Source: Deltaproteobacteria bacterium
GTDB taxonomy: Bacteria; Desulfobacterota; Binatia; Binatales; Binataceae
Assembly (NCBI GenBank): GCA_021780225.1
Contig: JAJXZF010000036.1
Coordinates: 34,267-98,266 of the forward strand
Length of the DNA: 64,000 bases
Direction of reading: 5' to 3'
The notes under the pieces were generated by a model, which worked only from the letters and a program-made list of their open reading frames with translations, searched no databases and was not told the DNA's origin. Position numbers and translations under genes: made by a program. Shown here piece by piece: positions 29,052-39,000 of the stretch. Position 1 is the stretch's first letter, and every line of letters starts with the position of its first letter.

Positions 29052-30158
29052 ATGGAATTCCGCGACTACTACAAGCTGCTCGGCGTCGAACGCGCCGCCT
29101 CCGCCAGCGAAATCAAAAGCGCCTATCGCAAACTCGCCCGCAAGTTCCATCCGGACGTAAATCCCAACAATAAAGAGGCCGAGCGCCGCTTCAAGGAGAT
29201 CAACGAGGCCTATCAGGTCCTCAGCGACGCCGGGAAGCGCAAGAAGTACGACGAGCTCGGAGCGGATTGGGAGCGCGGCGCGTCCGAGGAGGAAGTTTTC
29301 CGGCGTTACGCGCGCGCGGGCGGCGCCGAACACGCGCATCAGGGCGGCGACGAAGCGGGGGGCGGCTTCAGCGACTTCTTCGAGCGCTTCTTCGGCGGGC
29401 TTGGCGCTGGCGGCGGACGTGCACGCGGCTACTCCTTCGGCTTTGGCGACGAGGACGCCATCCATGGACGCCACGGCGGCCGCGCGCCCGATCTTCAGGC
29501 CGAAGTCGAAATTCCGCTCCGCGAGGCGGTGCACGGCAGCGAACGCCGGATCAATCTGGCCGCGACCGACGAATGCGAGAATTGCGGCGGCTCGGGCGTG
29601 ATCGCGCGGCAGGAAAAGCGCGGCAACGCGCGCATCATCCGCTCCGCCGACCAATGTCCGCAATGCGGCGGCGCCGGCGTGGTTCGCGCCTATCGCCAGC
29701 TCGAAGTGAAGATTCCGCCCGGGATGACCGACGGCTCGCGAATCCGGCTCAAAGGGCAGGGCGGCAAGGGCGCCAAACCCGAGCTCAACGGCGACCTGTT
29801 CCTGACGATTCGGCTGAAACCGTCGAACGTCTTCAGCGTCTCAGGCCGCGATCTCCGCTGCCAGCTTCCGGTGTGGGATTATGAGGCCGCGCTGGGCGCC
29901 GAAGTCACCGCGCCGGTCCTCGACGGCAAAATCGCATTGAAGATTCCGGCCGGCAGCCAGAGCGGCCGGGTGATGCGGCTGAAGGGTCGCGGGATTCCCG
30001 GACGCGGCAAGGAAGCCGCCGGCGATCTGCTCTACGAACTCAAAGTGCTTGCTCCCACCGACATGAATTCGGAGGAGCGCCGCTTGATGGAGCAGTTCGC
30101 CGAGCGCCGCCGCTCGCGTGAGGTGCCCGATCCGCGGGCCGACCTGATGCGGGAGTGA
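29052..30158 (+). CDS. dnaJ: DnaJ/CbpA-type co-chaperone with a two-motif zinc-binding region
   Basis: J-domain [67 protein letters not shown] and CPQCGGAG; DnaJ C-terminal [22 protein letters not shown]. Confidence 0.9.
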   Translation: MEFRDYYKLLGVERAASASEIKSAYRKLARKFHPDVNPNNKEAERRFKEINEAYQVLSDAGKRKKYDELGADWERGASEEEVFRRYARAGGAEHAHQGGDEAGGGFSDFFERFFGGLGAGGGRARGYSFGFGDEDAIHGRHGGRAPDLQAEVEIPLREAVHGSERRINLAATDECENCGGSGVIARQEKRGNARIIRSADQCPQCGGAGVVRAYRQLEVKIPPGMTDGSRIRLKGQGGKGAKPELNGDLFLTIRLKPSNVFSVSGRDLRCQLPVWDYEAALGAEVTAPVLDGKIALKIPAGSQSGRVMRLKGRGIPGRGKEAAGDLLYELKVLAPTDMNSEERRLMEQFAERRRSREVPDPRADLMRE

Positions 30159-30457
30159 GAGCGATGGCCCGACGACGCACGAATCGCTCAGACCGGTCCG
30201 CCGGCCCGCGCGAAGTTCTCTTGATCAGCCGCACGGCGCTGCTGGTAATGTCGGGCGCGAGCGAGCGCGAACTGGCGGTGTGGGAGCGCGAGGATTTAAT
30301 CGCGCCGGTCGAGTATGTCGACCGCGGCGGCGAGCCGCTTTACGATCGCGAGACGCTGCGCCGCATCCGCGTAATCCGCACCCTGGCCGACGAGCTGGAA
30401 GTCAATCTGCCCGGAATCGGCGTGATTCTGAACCTGCTCGACCAGCTCGGCGGTTGA
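30155..30457 (+). CDS. MerR-type regulator, HspR/CbpM-like
   Basis: [60 protein letters not shown] overlap with dnaJ. Confidence 0.75.
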   Translation: MRAMARRRTNRSDRSAGPREVLLISRTALLVMSGASERELAVWEREDLIAPVEYVDRGGEPLYDRETLRRIRVIRTLADELEVNLPGIGVILNLLDQLGG

Positions 30458-30576
30458 TGCGGGAACCGGTGGTCATGCGGATTGTGCGGAGCGTCGCGGC
30501 CGGCCGGCCGGCGCCGTCCTCCGGCGCCGACAAATCAGCCAACCGCCCGCGCGGCGATCGGCTATACTGAATATCG

Positions 30577-31995
30577 ATGGACACCCGGCTGACCACCGCC
30601 GTTGAGAATGCGGTCCTGTCCGCGCTGGAGCGGGCGGGCGTCGCGCCCGCAGCGCCGGTGATGGTCGCGCTGTCGGGCGGTCCCGATTCGGTCGCCCTCC
30701 TGTACGCGATGTGGCGGCTGAAAGGCGCCGCCGTACGTTCCGGGCCGCTCTTCGCCGCGCATTTGAACCATCGGATGCGCCCCGGCGAAGCCGATCGCGA
30801 CGAAGCCCATGTCCGCGGTTTGTGCGGCAAGCTCGGGGTCGAACTGGCGGTCGAACGGGCGTCCGGGCTGGCTTTGGGCGGGAATGTTGAAGAACGCGCG
30901 CGGCACGCCCGGCGCGATTTCCTGATTCGCGCGGCGGCGCGCTTTGGCGCGGAATATATCGCCTTGGCGCATAATCGCGACGACCAGGCCGAGACGGTCC
31001 TGATGCGGCTGATGCGCGGCAGCGGCGTCGCCGGCCTCGCCGCGATCGCGCCGGCCGGACCGGGAAATATGGTCCGGCCGCTGCTGGACGTTGCGCGCGA
31101 CCGGATTCTGAAATACCTCGACGCGCTCGGCGCGGCCTACGTCACGGACGGCACAAATTTCGACCGCCGCTTCCTGCGCAACCGGGTCCGGCATGAACTT
31201 CTGCCTGATCTGGAACGCGGCTATGCTCGTGGCGTCGGGCGGCGGCTGGCCGCGATTGCGTCGGAAATGCGCGAGCTTGATCGCTACCTGAGCGCCGCCG
31301 CCGATACGGAATTGAAGCGGCGGCTGGATCGATCGGGGCGACTCGCGCTTGCCGGCTTTGACGCCCTGCCGCAAGCGCTCGCAAGCGCGTTGATTCGGCG
31401 CTGGCTGCGGAGCGCGCTCGGCGATCTGCGGCGGGTAAATCGTTATCAGATCGAACGAATCGTGAAGCTTTGCGTGGACGGGCGCGCCGGATCGTCGATT
31501 ACTTTGCCCGGCGGACGGCAGATGCGGATCGATTACGGATTTGCGGCTGTCGCGGCGGCGCTCGACTTTGGCGCGCCCGCTTACACGCATCCGCTGGCTA
31601 TTCCGGGTGCGACCGAGGCGTCGTCGGCGGGCTTTCGCTTTATCGTTCGATTGATGTCGAACGATGTTTTAATCAAGGCGCTTGACGAACAGGGCCACGC
31701 TCGCTCGAAAAATCGAGCGTGGTTTGACGCCGAGGCGATCGATCGCGGCCTGATCGTGCGTAATTTTAATCAAGGAGATCGCATTGCGCCGCTGGGCATG
31801 AGCGGGACGCGCAAAGTGCAAGACGTTTTCGTCGATCGCAAAACCCCGCGCGCGCGTCGGGCGTCGTGGCCGATGGTAGTGGCCGAGGGGCAAATCGTAT
31901 GGATTCCCGGGCTGATCCGCAGCCGCTTCGGACTGGTCGATCCGGCCAGCCGGGAAGTTCTGGAGGTCGAGGCTCAGCCCATGCCGGGCGCGTGA
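30577..31995 (+). CDS. tilS: tRNA(Ile)-lysidine synthase TilS
   Basis: VALSGGPDSVALLYAM PP-loop, LNHRMRPGEADRDEAHVRGLC, ALAHNRDDQAETVLMRLMRGSGVAGL. Confidence 0.92.
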   Translation: MDTRLTTAVENAVLSALERAGVAPAAPVMVALSGGPDSVALLYAMWRLKGAAVRSGPLFAAHLNHRMRPGEADRDEAHVRGLCGKLGVELAVERASGLALGGNVEERARHARRDFLIRAAARFGAEYIALAHNRDDQAETVLMRLMRGSGVAGLAAIAPAGPGNMVRPLLDVARDRILKYLDALGAAYVTDGTNFDRRFLRNRVRHELLPDLERGYARGVGRRLAAIASEMRELDRYLSAAADTELKRRLDRSGRLALAGFDALPQALASALIRRWLRSALGDLRRVNRYQIERIVKLCVDGRAGSSITLPGGRQMRIDYGFAAVAAALDFGAPAYTHPLAIPGATEASSAGFRFIVRLMSNDVLIKALDEQGHARSKNRAWFDAEAIDRGLIVRNFNQGDRIAPLGMSGTRKVQDVFVDRKTPRARRASWPMVVAEGQIVWIPGLIRSRFGLVDPASREVLEVEAQPMPGA

Positions 31996-32043
31996 ATCCC
32001 GCGTTGCTTACAAATTAAACCGCGTGCTACCGTTTTAGTTAAA

Positions 32044-33978
32044 ATGAACCAAGTTTCCCGCAATATCGCGCTGTGGCTGGTGCTAGTCCTGATGGTGCTG
32101 CTGCTGGTCAATTTTTTCAGCCGCCAGCAACAGCGTTCTCCAGAGATAATCTTTTCGGATTTTCTCAATCAGGTCGAAAAAGGCCAGGTCGCCGAGGTTA
32201 CGATCCAAGGCAACACGATCTCCGGCGCAGCCACCAATGGCGACCATTTCAAGACCTACGCGCCGCAGGATCCGGAGCTGATTAAGACGCTCCGCGACAA
32301 AGGCGTGAAGATAGCGGCCAAGCCGGCCGACAGCGACCCTTGGTGGATGGTCATCCTGCTGCAATGGTTCCCGATGCTGCTGCTGGTCGCGGTCTGGATT
32401 TTCTTCATGCGCCAGATGCAGATCGGCGGCGGCAAGGCGATGTCGTTCGGGAAGAGCCGCGCGAAATTACTGACCGAAAACACCCATAAGATTACTTTTG
32501 CCGATGTCGCCGGAATCGACGAGGCCAAGGACGAACTCGAGGAAATAATTCTTTTCCTCAAGGATCCCAAGCGTTTTACCCGGCTCGGCGGCCGGATTCC
32601 GAAAGGCGTCCTGCTGGTCGGACCACCCGGCACCGGCAAGACGCTGCTGGCGCGCGCGATCGCGGGCGAGGCCGGCGTGCCGTTCTTTTCGATTTCGGGA
32701 TCGGATTTCGTCGAGATGTTCGTGGGCGTCGGCGCTTCGCGCGTGCGCGACCTGTTCGTGCAGGGCAAAAAACATGCGCCTTGCATCATCTTCATCGACG
32801 AAATCGACGCCGTCGGACGCCATCGCGGGGCCGGGCTGGGTGGCGGCCACGATGAGCGCGAACAGACGCTCAACCAGTTGCTGGTTGAGATGGACGGCTT
32901 CGAGGCCAACGAAGGCGTAATCCTCGTCGCGGCGACCAACCGCCCCGATGTGCTTGATCCCGCGCTGTTGCGTCCCGGCCGGTTCGACCGCCGGGTGGTG
33001 GTGCCGCGTCCGGACGTGAGAGGCCGTGAAGGCATTCTGAAGGTCCATACCCGCAAAGTGCCGCTGAGCGACGACGTCGATGTGGCGCGGCTGGCGCGCT
33101 CGACCTCGGGCTTCGCGGGCGCGGACTTGGAAAATCTGGTCAACGAGGCCGCCCTGCTGGCCGCCCGGCGCGCCAAGGAAAAGGTCGAAATGACCGATTT
33201 CGAGTTGGCCAAAGACAAGGTCCTGATGGGCGCCGAGCGGCGTTCCATGGTGATGTCGCAGGAGGAGCGGCGCAAGGTCGCCTACCATGAATCCGGCCAT
33301 GCGCTGGTGGCCGTGCTGCAATCCGGGGGCGATCCGCTTCATAAAGTGACGATCATTCCGCGCGGGATGGCGCTCGGCGTGACTCAACAGTTGCCGATCG
33401 ACGATCGCTATACCCATTCGCGCGGCTACCTGATGACCTCGCTGGCCGTGTTGTTCGGCGGTCGTGTGGCCGAACAGATGGTTTTCAATGAAATGTGGAC
33501 GGGCGCCGGCAATGATATCGAGCGGGCGACCGAGCTGGCGCGCAAGATGGTCTGCGAATGGGGCATGAGCGAAGAGCTTGGCCCGATGACCTTCGGCAAG
33601 CACGAGGAGCAGGTCTTTCTCGGCCGCGATTTGGGCCATTCCAAGGACTACTCCGAGCACACTGCGGTCGAAATCGATCGCGAAGTGCGCAGGCTGGTCG
33701 ATCAGGCCTACACCACCGCCCGCAAGTTGCTCAGCGATCATGTCACGCTGCTCCACGCGCTCGCCGACCGGCTGCTGGAGAAAGAAGTGGTGGACGGCTC
33801 CGAGGTCACGGCGATGGCGCAGGCGTATCGCGAAGGGCGTCCGTTGCCCGCCAGTGAGCCGGTCGCGGCGGCAGCGCCGTCGGGCGGATCGCCGGCGGCG
33901 CCGCGCGAAAAGCCGCAGGTCGCCGAAGGCGAAGCGCCTGCGCCGGGTCTTGTGGCGCCCAAGCCCTCGCTCGCATAA
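32044..33978 (+). CDS. ftsH: ATP-dependent zinc metalloprotease FtsH
   Basis: [62 protein letters not shown] (HExxH). Confidence 0.97.
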   Translation: MNQVSRNIALWLVLVLMVLLLVNFFSRQQQRSPEIIFSDFLNQVEKGQVAEVTIQGNTISGAATNGDHFKTYAPQDPELIKTLRDKGVKIAAKPADSDPWWMVILLQWFPMLLLVAVWIFFMRQMQIGGGKAMSFGKSRAKLLTENTHKITFADVAGIDEAKDELEEIILFLKDPKRFTRLGGRIPKGVLLVGPPGTGKTLLARAIAGEAGVPFFSISGSDFVEMFVGVGASRVRDLFVQGKKHAPCIIFIDEIDAVGRHRGAGLGGGHDEREQTLNQLLVEMDGFEANEGVILVAATNRPDVLDPALLRPGRFDRRVVVPRPDVRGREGILKVHTRKVPLSDDVDVARLARSTSGFAGADLENLVNEAALLAARRAKEKVEMTDFELAKDKVLMGAERRSMVMSQEERRKVAYHESGHALVAVLQSGGDPLHKVTIIPRGMALGVTQQLPIDDRYTHSRGYLMTSLAVLFGGRVAEQMVFNEMWTGAGNDIERATELARKMVCEWGMSEELGPMTFGKHEEQVFLGRDLGHSKDYSEHTAVEIDREVRRLVDQAYTTARKLLSDHVTLLHALADRLLEKEVVDGSEVTAMAQAYREGRPLPASEPVAAAAPSGGSPAAPREKPQVAEGEAPAPGLVAPKPSLA

Positions 33979-34049
33979 TCGGGCGGCGTGAGCTTAATAC
34001 CTGACGCCGGATACGGCGCGGCTCCGGTCGCGCCGTTTTTCTTTTGACC

Positions 34050-34958
34050 ATGGCGCGACACAATTCAGACACGATCCGCGCGTCTGCCGCGCGATGCCGA
34101 TCCAAAACCCGCGCCCCCCGCGCGATGCGGCTCGCGGACGGCCGGATCATCAAATTCCCGGCGGTGATGGGAATCCTGAACGTCACGCCGGATTCGTTTT
34201 CGGACGGCGGTCTCTATATCGATCCCGGCCGGGCCGTTGAGCACGCGCTTGAAATGGAGGCGGCCGGCGCCGCGATTATCGATGTCGGCGGCGAATCGAC
34301 CCGTCCGCTCGGCGCCGCCGCGGTGTCGGTCGAAACCGAGCTTGCGCGGGTGATGCCGGTAATCGAGCGGCTGGCGGGCCGGTTGCGAGCGCCGCTTTCG
34401 GTCGATACCCGGCGCAACGCGGTCGCGCGGGCCGCGCTCGATGCGGGAGCGGCGATCATCAACGATATCAGTGCGCTCGAACACGATCCGAAAATGGCGC
34501 CGGTGGTCGCGCAGGCGCGCGCCGCGATCATTCTGATGCACATGCGGGGCGGGCCTACCGATCATGCGCGCCATGCCCGCTATCGTGACGTGCTTGGCGA
34601 GGTCGTTGCCTATCTCGACCGGCGCAGCCGCGTCGCCGTGGAAGCGGGAATTCCGCGGTCGCGGATAATGCTCGATCCCGGACTCGGTTTTGCCAAAAAC
34701 CGGCGGCATAACCTGATCATGATGGGTGGCCTATGGCGGCTTCGCGCGCTAGGCTTTCCGGTAGTGGTGGGGGCCTCGCGCAAGCGCTTCGTAAGGGCGC
34801 TCGCGGGGGAAGGGGCGGAGATGGTGGAGATCGGCAATTCCGTCGTGCATGCGCTGGCGGTTTCATCTGGCGCGGCGGTCCTCAGAGCGCATCGGGTGGA
34901 CGCCGCGATAGTGGCATTGAGGATGGCGGCGGCAATTGCGGCCGAGAGCCGAAACTGA
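34050..34958 (+). CDS. folP: Dihydropteroate synthase
   Basis: VMGILNVTPDSFSDGG, IDVGGESTRPL, IINDISALEHDPKMA, MHMRGGP, LDPGLGFAKN. Confidence 0.95.
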   Translation: MARHNSDTIRASAARCRSKTRAPRAMRLADGRIIKFPAVMGILNVTPDSFSDGGLYIDPGRAVEHALEMEAAGAAIIDVGGESTRPLGAAAVSVETELARVMPVIERLAGRLRAPLSVDTRRNAVARAALDAGAAIINDISALEHDPKMAPVVAQARAAIILMHMRGGPTDHARHARYRDVLGEVVAYLDRRSRVAVEAGIPRSRIMLDPGLGFAKNRRHNLIMMGGLWRLRALGFPVVVGASRKRFVRALAGEGAEMVEIGNSVVHALAVSSGAAVLRAHRVDAAIVALRMAAAIAAESRN

Positions 34959-34966
34959 CGCGGGCG

Positions 34967-35719
34967 ATGCACGGTTTCATTTCAGTCATACCCGAACCAC
35001 GCTGGCAGGATATTCTCGATATCCTGATTGTCGCCTATGTGATCTATCGGATTGCGCTGCTGATCCGCGCGACGCGGACCGCGCAGATGGTGATCGGACT
35101 GGGCATCGTGGCGGGCGCTTTCGTCGGCTCGCAGATGCTCGGTTTGTTCACCCTCAACTGGCTTTTGAACAATTTTTTCGGCTCGTTGATCGTGATTCTG
35201 GTCGTGATCTTTCAATCCGATATCCGCCGCGCGCTGACCGGACTGGGGGCCCGGTCCTTCTTCACCACGCGCACCAATGTCGCCAGCGTCGCGCAGGAAT
35301 TGGCGGCGGCGGCGGCGTGGCTTTCGGCGCGGCGAATAGGCGCCTTGATCGTGCTCGAGCAGGAGGTCGGACTGCAGGAATTCGTCGAAACCGGCCGGAT
35401 GATCGACGGGCGGGTTTCGCCCGAACTGCTGGAGACGATTTTCATGCGCGGCTCGCCGCTGCACGACGGCGCCGCGATTATCAAGGGCGACCGCCTGGTG
35501 GCGGCGGCCTGCCTGCTGCCGCTTTCGGCGAATCCCAATGTGAGCCTCGCGCTCGGCACGCGCCATCGCGCGGCTATCGGCCTGACCGAAGACAATGACG
35601 CGGTGGTGCTGGTGGTGTCCGAAGAGGACGGCACCGTTTCGATCGCACGCAACGGACAGTTGCAGCGCGGCCTGGACGCCAACGCCGTGGTTGAAACATT
35701 GCAGGAGTTGCCCGCGTAG
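34967..35719 (+). CDS. cdaA: Diadenylate cyclase CdaA
   Basis: Three TM helices then DAC domain: GALIVLEQEVGLQEFVETG, GSPLHDGAAII (DGA), LGTRHRAAIGLTEDNDAVVLVVSEEDGTVSIARNG (RHR). Confidence 0.95.
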   Translation: MHGFISVIPEPRWQDILDILIVAYVIYRIALLIRATRTAQMVIGLGIVAGAFVGSQMLGLFTLNWLLNNFFGSLIVILVVIFQSDIRRALTGLGARSFFTTRTNVASVAQELAAAAAWLSARRIGALIVLEQEVGLQEFVETGRMIDGRVSPELLETIFMRGSPLHDGAAIIKGDRLVAAACLLPLSANPNVSLALGTRHRAAIGLTEDNDAVVLVVSEEDGTVSIARNGQLQRGLDANAVVETLQELPA

Positions 35720-35756
35720 AAATAATTGCGCGGGAATCGAACAGCGGCGCGAGCGA

Positions 35757-36791
35757 ATGGCGAGAACGATGGCCACCCCGATGATCACTCCTCCGCTTAA
35801 GGCCGCCCCGCCCGGCCGGCGGACGCAGCCGGCGGCCGGCGGGAGCCGCTTCGCTTGGGCCGGACTCATGCGCGGCGTCAAGAGCAACATCGGGCTCAAG
35901 CTGCTCTCGCTCGTGTTGGCGATCGGGCTCTGGATGTTCGTCAACGCGGGACAGCATGGCGCGCTCGAGTCGTTTCAGGTGCCGATCAGCTATCGCGATT
36001 TGCCGGCCGGCTTTCTGATCACCAACCCGCATCCGGAATTCGTGCGCATCCAGGTCGCCGGTCCGCGCACGCTGCTTTCGCTGATTGATCCCGCCCGCCT
36101 GACGTTGCATCTCGATCTGACCGGAGTGGGCGTCGGGCAGGCGTCGTTCAAGATCGGTTCCGATTCGTTCGCCGTGCCGCGCCAGACCGATGTCACCAGC
36201 GTATTGCCGTCGCAAATCGTGCTCGATGTCGATCGGATCGTGACGCGCTCCCTTCCGGTGCGGCTGATTGCGGAAGGAGCGCCGGCCGAGGGCTACAAAA
36301 TCGCTTCGACCGAGGTGATTCCGCCCAGGATCGACGTGCGCGGCCCCAGCCGCGAGTTGGCCCGGCTTGACGAAGTGCAGACCGAACCGCTCGCGATCGA
36401 AGGGATCAGCGCCGATCTCGATCGCACCATCGATTTGACCGCGCCGGGCGGCTCGGCGCGGCTGCAGACCGGCGAAGTCGAAGCCAAAGTGGCGCTGCAG
36501 CCGGTAATCGCCAGCCGGGAGTTCCGCGACGTTCGAGTGCAGGTCCGCGACTCCGCGTACCGCTTTCGCGTCGCGCCGAAACGGGTGACGATGGTGCTGC
36601 GCGGTCCGCTGTTGACGCTGGCCAAACTTGATTTGAGCAACGCCGTTTATGTGGAAGCGGGCGGATTGCCGCCGGGGTCCTACAGTATGCCTGTGCAGGT
36701 GAATCTGCCGGACGACGTCGCGCTCGCGCGGCAATCGCCGGCCCGGGTTAAAGTCAGGATGTATCGCGAAATGCAGGGGCGCGGCAGATGA
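35757..36791 (+). CDS. cdaR: CdaR/YbbR-domain protein
   Basis: NIGLKLLSLVLAIGLWMFVNAG then YbbR-like repeats; sits between cdaA and glmM. Confidence 0.88.
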   Translation: MARTMATPMITPPLKAAPPGRRTQPAAGGSRFAWAGLMRGVKSNIGLKLLSLVLAIGLWMFVNAGQHGALESFQVPISYRDLPAGFLITNPHPEFVRIQVAGPRTLLSLIDPARLTLHLDLTGVGVGQASFKIGSDSFAVPRQTDVTSVLPSQIVLDVDRIVTRSLPVRLIAEGAPAEGYKIASTEVIPPRIDVRGPSRELARLDEVQTEPLAIEGISADLDRTIDLTAPGGSARLQTGEVEAKVALQPVIASREFRDVRVQVRDSAYRFRVAPKRVTMVLRGPLLTLAKLDLSNAVYVEAGGLPPGSYSMPVQVNLPDDVALARQSPARVKVRMYREMQGRGR

Positions 36792-38158
36792 GCGGCGGGC
36801 GGCGCTTGTTCGGAACCGACGGCGTGCGCGGCGTCGCCAATTTCGAGCCGATCACTTCGGAAACGGCGCTCAAGCTGGGCCGTGCGCTGGCGTTTGTTTT
36901 CCGCTCCGGCGCGGCGCGCCATCGGCGGATTCTGATCGGCAAGGACACGCGGCTTTCGGGCTATATGCTGGAAACCGCGATGGCCTCGGGAATCTGCTCG
37001 ATGGGCGCGGACGTATGGCTGGTCGGGCCGCTGCCGACGCCGGGGATCGCGTTTCTGGCCCGCAGCATGCGGGCGGACGCCGGAGTAGTGATTTCGGCGT
37101 CGCATAATCCGTTCGCCGACAACGGAATCAAGTTTTTCTCGCGCGAGGGCTTCAAACTCGACGACGCGACCGAGCGCCGGATCGAGGAATTGACGCTGGA
37201 GGCGGGCGCGCTCGAACGCGAGCGGGCGCGCGGCGCCGATATCGGCAAGGCCGCGCGCATCGACGACGCGATCGGCCGCTATCTGGTGTTCCTGAAAAAC
37301 TGCCTGCCGCGCGATCTGACGTTCGACGGCTTGCGGGTCGCGATCGATTGCGCCAACGGCGCCGCCTACAAGGTCGGCCCCGACGCGCTCGAAGAGCTTG
37401 GCGCCTCGGTCAAAACGATCGGCTGCGAACCGGACGGAATCAATATCAACGACGGTTGCGGCGCGGTCGCGCCGGAGCGGTTGCGCGAGACCGTGCTGGA
37501 AGCGCGCGCGGACGTCGGAATCGCGCTCGACGGCGACGGCGATCGCGCGATTTTGGTTGACGAGCGCGGCGAAATTTTCGACGGCGACGACGTGCTGGCG
37601 CTGATGGGCGCGCGGCTGGCGGAGCGCGGCCGGCTCAACGCCAAAACCGTGGTTGCGACAGTGATGAGCAATTTCGGCCTGGAACGGGCGCTGGCCGAAG
37701 CCGGCGTGCGGCTGGTGCGTACGGAGGTCGGCGATCCGGCGGTGGTGCGCGAGATGCGCGCGCATGGCTACAACCTGGGCGGAGAGCAATCCGGCCACGT
37801 GGTCTTTATGGATTGCTCGACCACCGGCGACGGCTTGATCACCGCGCTGCTGGCGCTGGCGGCGATGGTGGAAAGCGGCCGGCCGCTCAGCGAATTGCGC
37901 AAACTGCGCCGCGCGCCGCAGGTGTTGCGCAATGTGCGGGTGCGCGAACGCACGCCGCTGGATTCGATTCCGGAGATCGCGCGCGCGATCGCCGCCGCCG
38001 AAGAGCGGCTGTCCGGAGCCGGCCGCCTGCTGGTGCGCTATTCAGGCACCGAGATGCTGGCGCGGGTGATGGTCGAGGGCGAGGACGCGCGCGCAATCGC
38101 TGAGCTTGCTGACGCGATTGCGTGGGCGATCGAACGGCGGCTCGGAGCGTCGGAATGA
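36788..38158 (+). CDS. glmM: Phosphoglucosamine mutase
   Basis: LFGTDGVRGVAN, GVVISASHNPFADNGIKFF, DGDGDRAILVDE, GGEQSGHVVF. Confidence 0.96.
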   Translation: MSGGRRLFGTDGVRGVANFEPITSETALKLGRALAFVFRSGAARHRRILIGKDTRLSGYMLETAMASGICSMGADVWLVGPLPTPGIAFLARSMRADAGVVISASHNPFADNGIKFFSREGFKLDDATERRIEELTLEAGALERERARGADIGKAARIDDAIGRYLVFLKNCLPRDLTFDGLRVAIDCANGAAYKVGPDALEELGASVKTIGCEPDGININDGCGAVAPERLRETVLEARADVGIALDGDGDRAILVDERGEIFDGDDVLALMGARLAERGRLNAKTVVATVMSNFGLERALAEAGVRLVRTEVGDPAVVREMRAHGYNLGGEQSGHVVFMDCSTTGDGLITALLALAAMVESGRPLSELRKLRRAPQVLRNVRVRERTPLDSIPEIARAIAAAEERLSGAGRLLVRYSGTEMLARVMVEGEDARAIAELADAIAWAIERRLGASE

Positions 38159-39000
38159 GACGGCTCAAGCTTGGCGTCAACGTCGATCACGTCGCCACGC
38201 TGCGCCAGGCGCGGCGCGCCGAATATCCCGATCCGGTCGCAGCGGCGCTGCTCGCCGAGCGCGCTGGCGCCGCCGCGATCACGGTGCATCTGCGCGAAGA
38301 CCGCCGGCATATTCAGGACGCCGACCTGTTCCGGCTGCGCGAAGCGATTCGAATCGATTTGAATCAGGAGATGGCGCCGGTCGCCGAGATGGTCGAAATC
38401 GCGATGGAGCTGCGCCCCGACGAGGTCTGTCTGGTGCCCGAACGGCGCGAGGAGCTGACCACCGAGGGCGGACTCGATGCGGCCGGAATGGCCGAGCGGC
38501 TGCTGCCGATGATCGATCGGATGCGGATGGTTGGGATTGGCGTGAGCCTTTTTATCGACCCGGAACCGCATCAGGTGGAAGCCGCGGCCCGGCTCGGCGC
38601 CAACTTTATCGAGCTGCATACGGGCGGCTTCGCCGCCGCGGCGGATGCCGAATTGGCGGCGGGCGCGGCGGGGCGCGATGGACGAAATGGCGCGGCGGCG
38701 CGCTTGAAACCCGGCGGCGTGGCGCGCGCCGAACTGGACCGGATCCGTGCAGCGGTCAAGCTCGGCCGCACGCGCGGACTCAAGGTCAACGCCGGTCATG
38801 GACTCAATTATCGCAACGCCGGGCTGATCGCGTCGATTGGCGGGCTGGAATGGCTGCATATCGGCCACGCGATCGTCGCCCGCGCCGTCAATGTCGGCAT
38901 CGGGCGCGCGGTGCGCGAGATGCTCGCGCTGATCGGCGGCGCGCCGGCCGCGGCGCGTTCGCCCAAAGCGCCGGCGGCGCGGCGCCGTCCGCCGGCATGA
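38155..39000 (+). CDS. pdxJ: Pyridoxine 5'-phosphate synthase
   Basis: RLKLGVNVDHVATLRQARRAEYPDPVAAALLAERAGAAAITVHLREDRRHIQDADL. Confidence 0.96.
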   Translation: MRRLKLGVNVDHVATLRQARRAEYPDPVAAALLAERAGAAAITVHLREDRRHIQDADLFRLREAIRIDLNQEMAPVAEMVEIAMELRPDEVCLVPERREELTTEGGLDAAGMAERLLPMIDRMRMVGIGVSLFIDPEPHQVEAAARLGANFIELHTGGFAAAADAELAAGAAGRDGRNGAAARLKPGGVARAELDRIRAAVKLGRTRGLKVNAGHGLNYRNAGLIASIGGLEWLHIGHAIVARAVNVGIGRAVREMLALIGGAPAAARSPKAPAARRRPPA

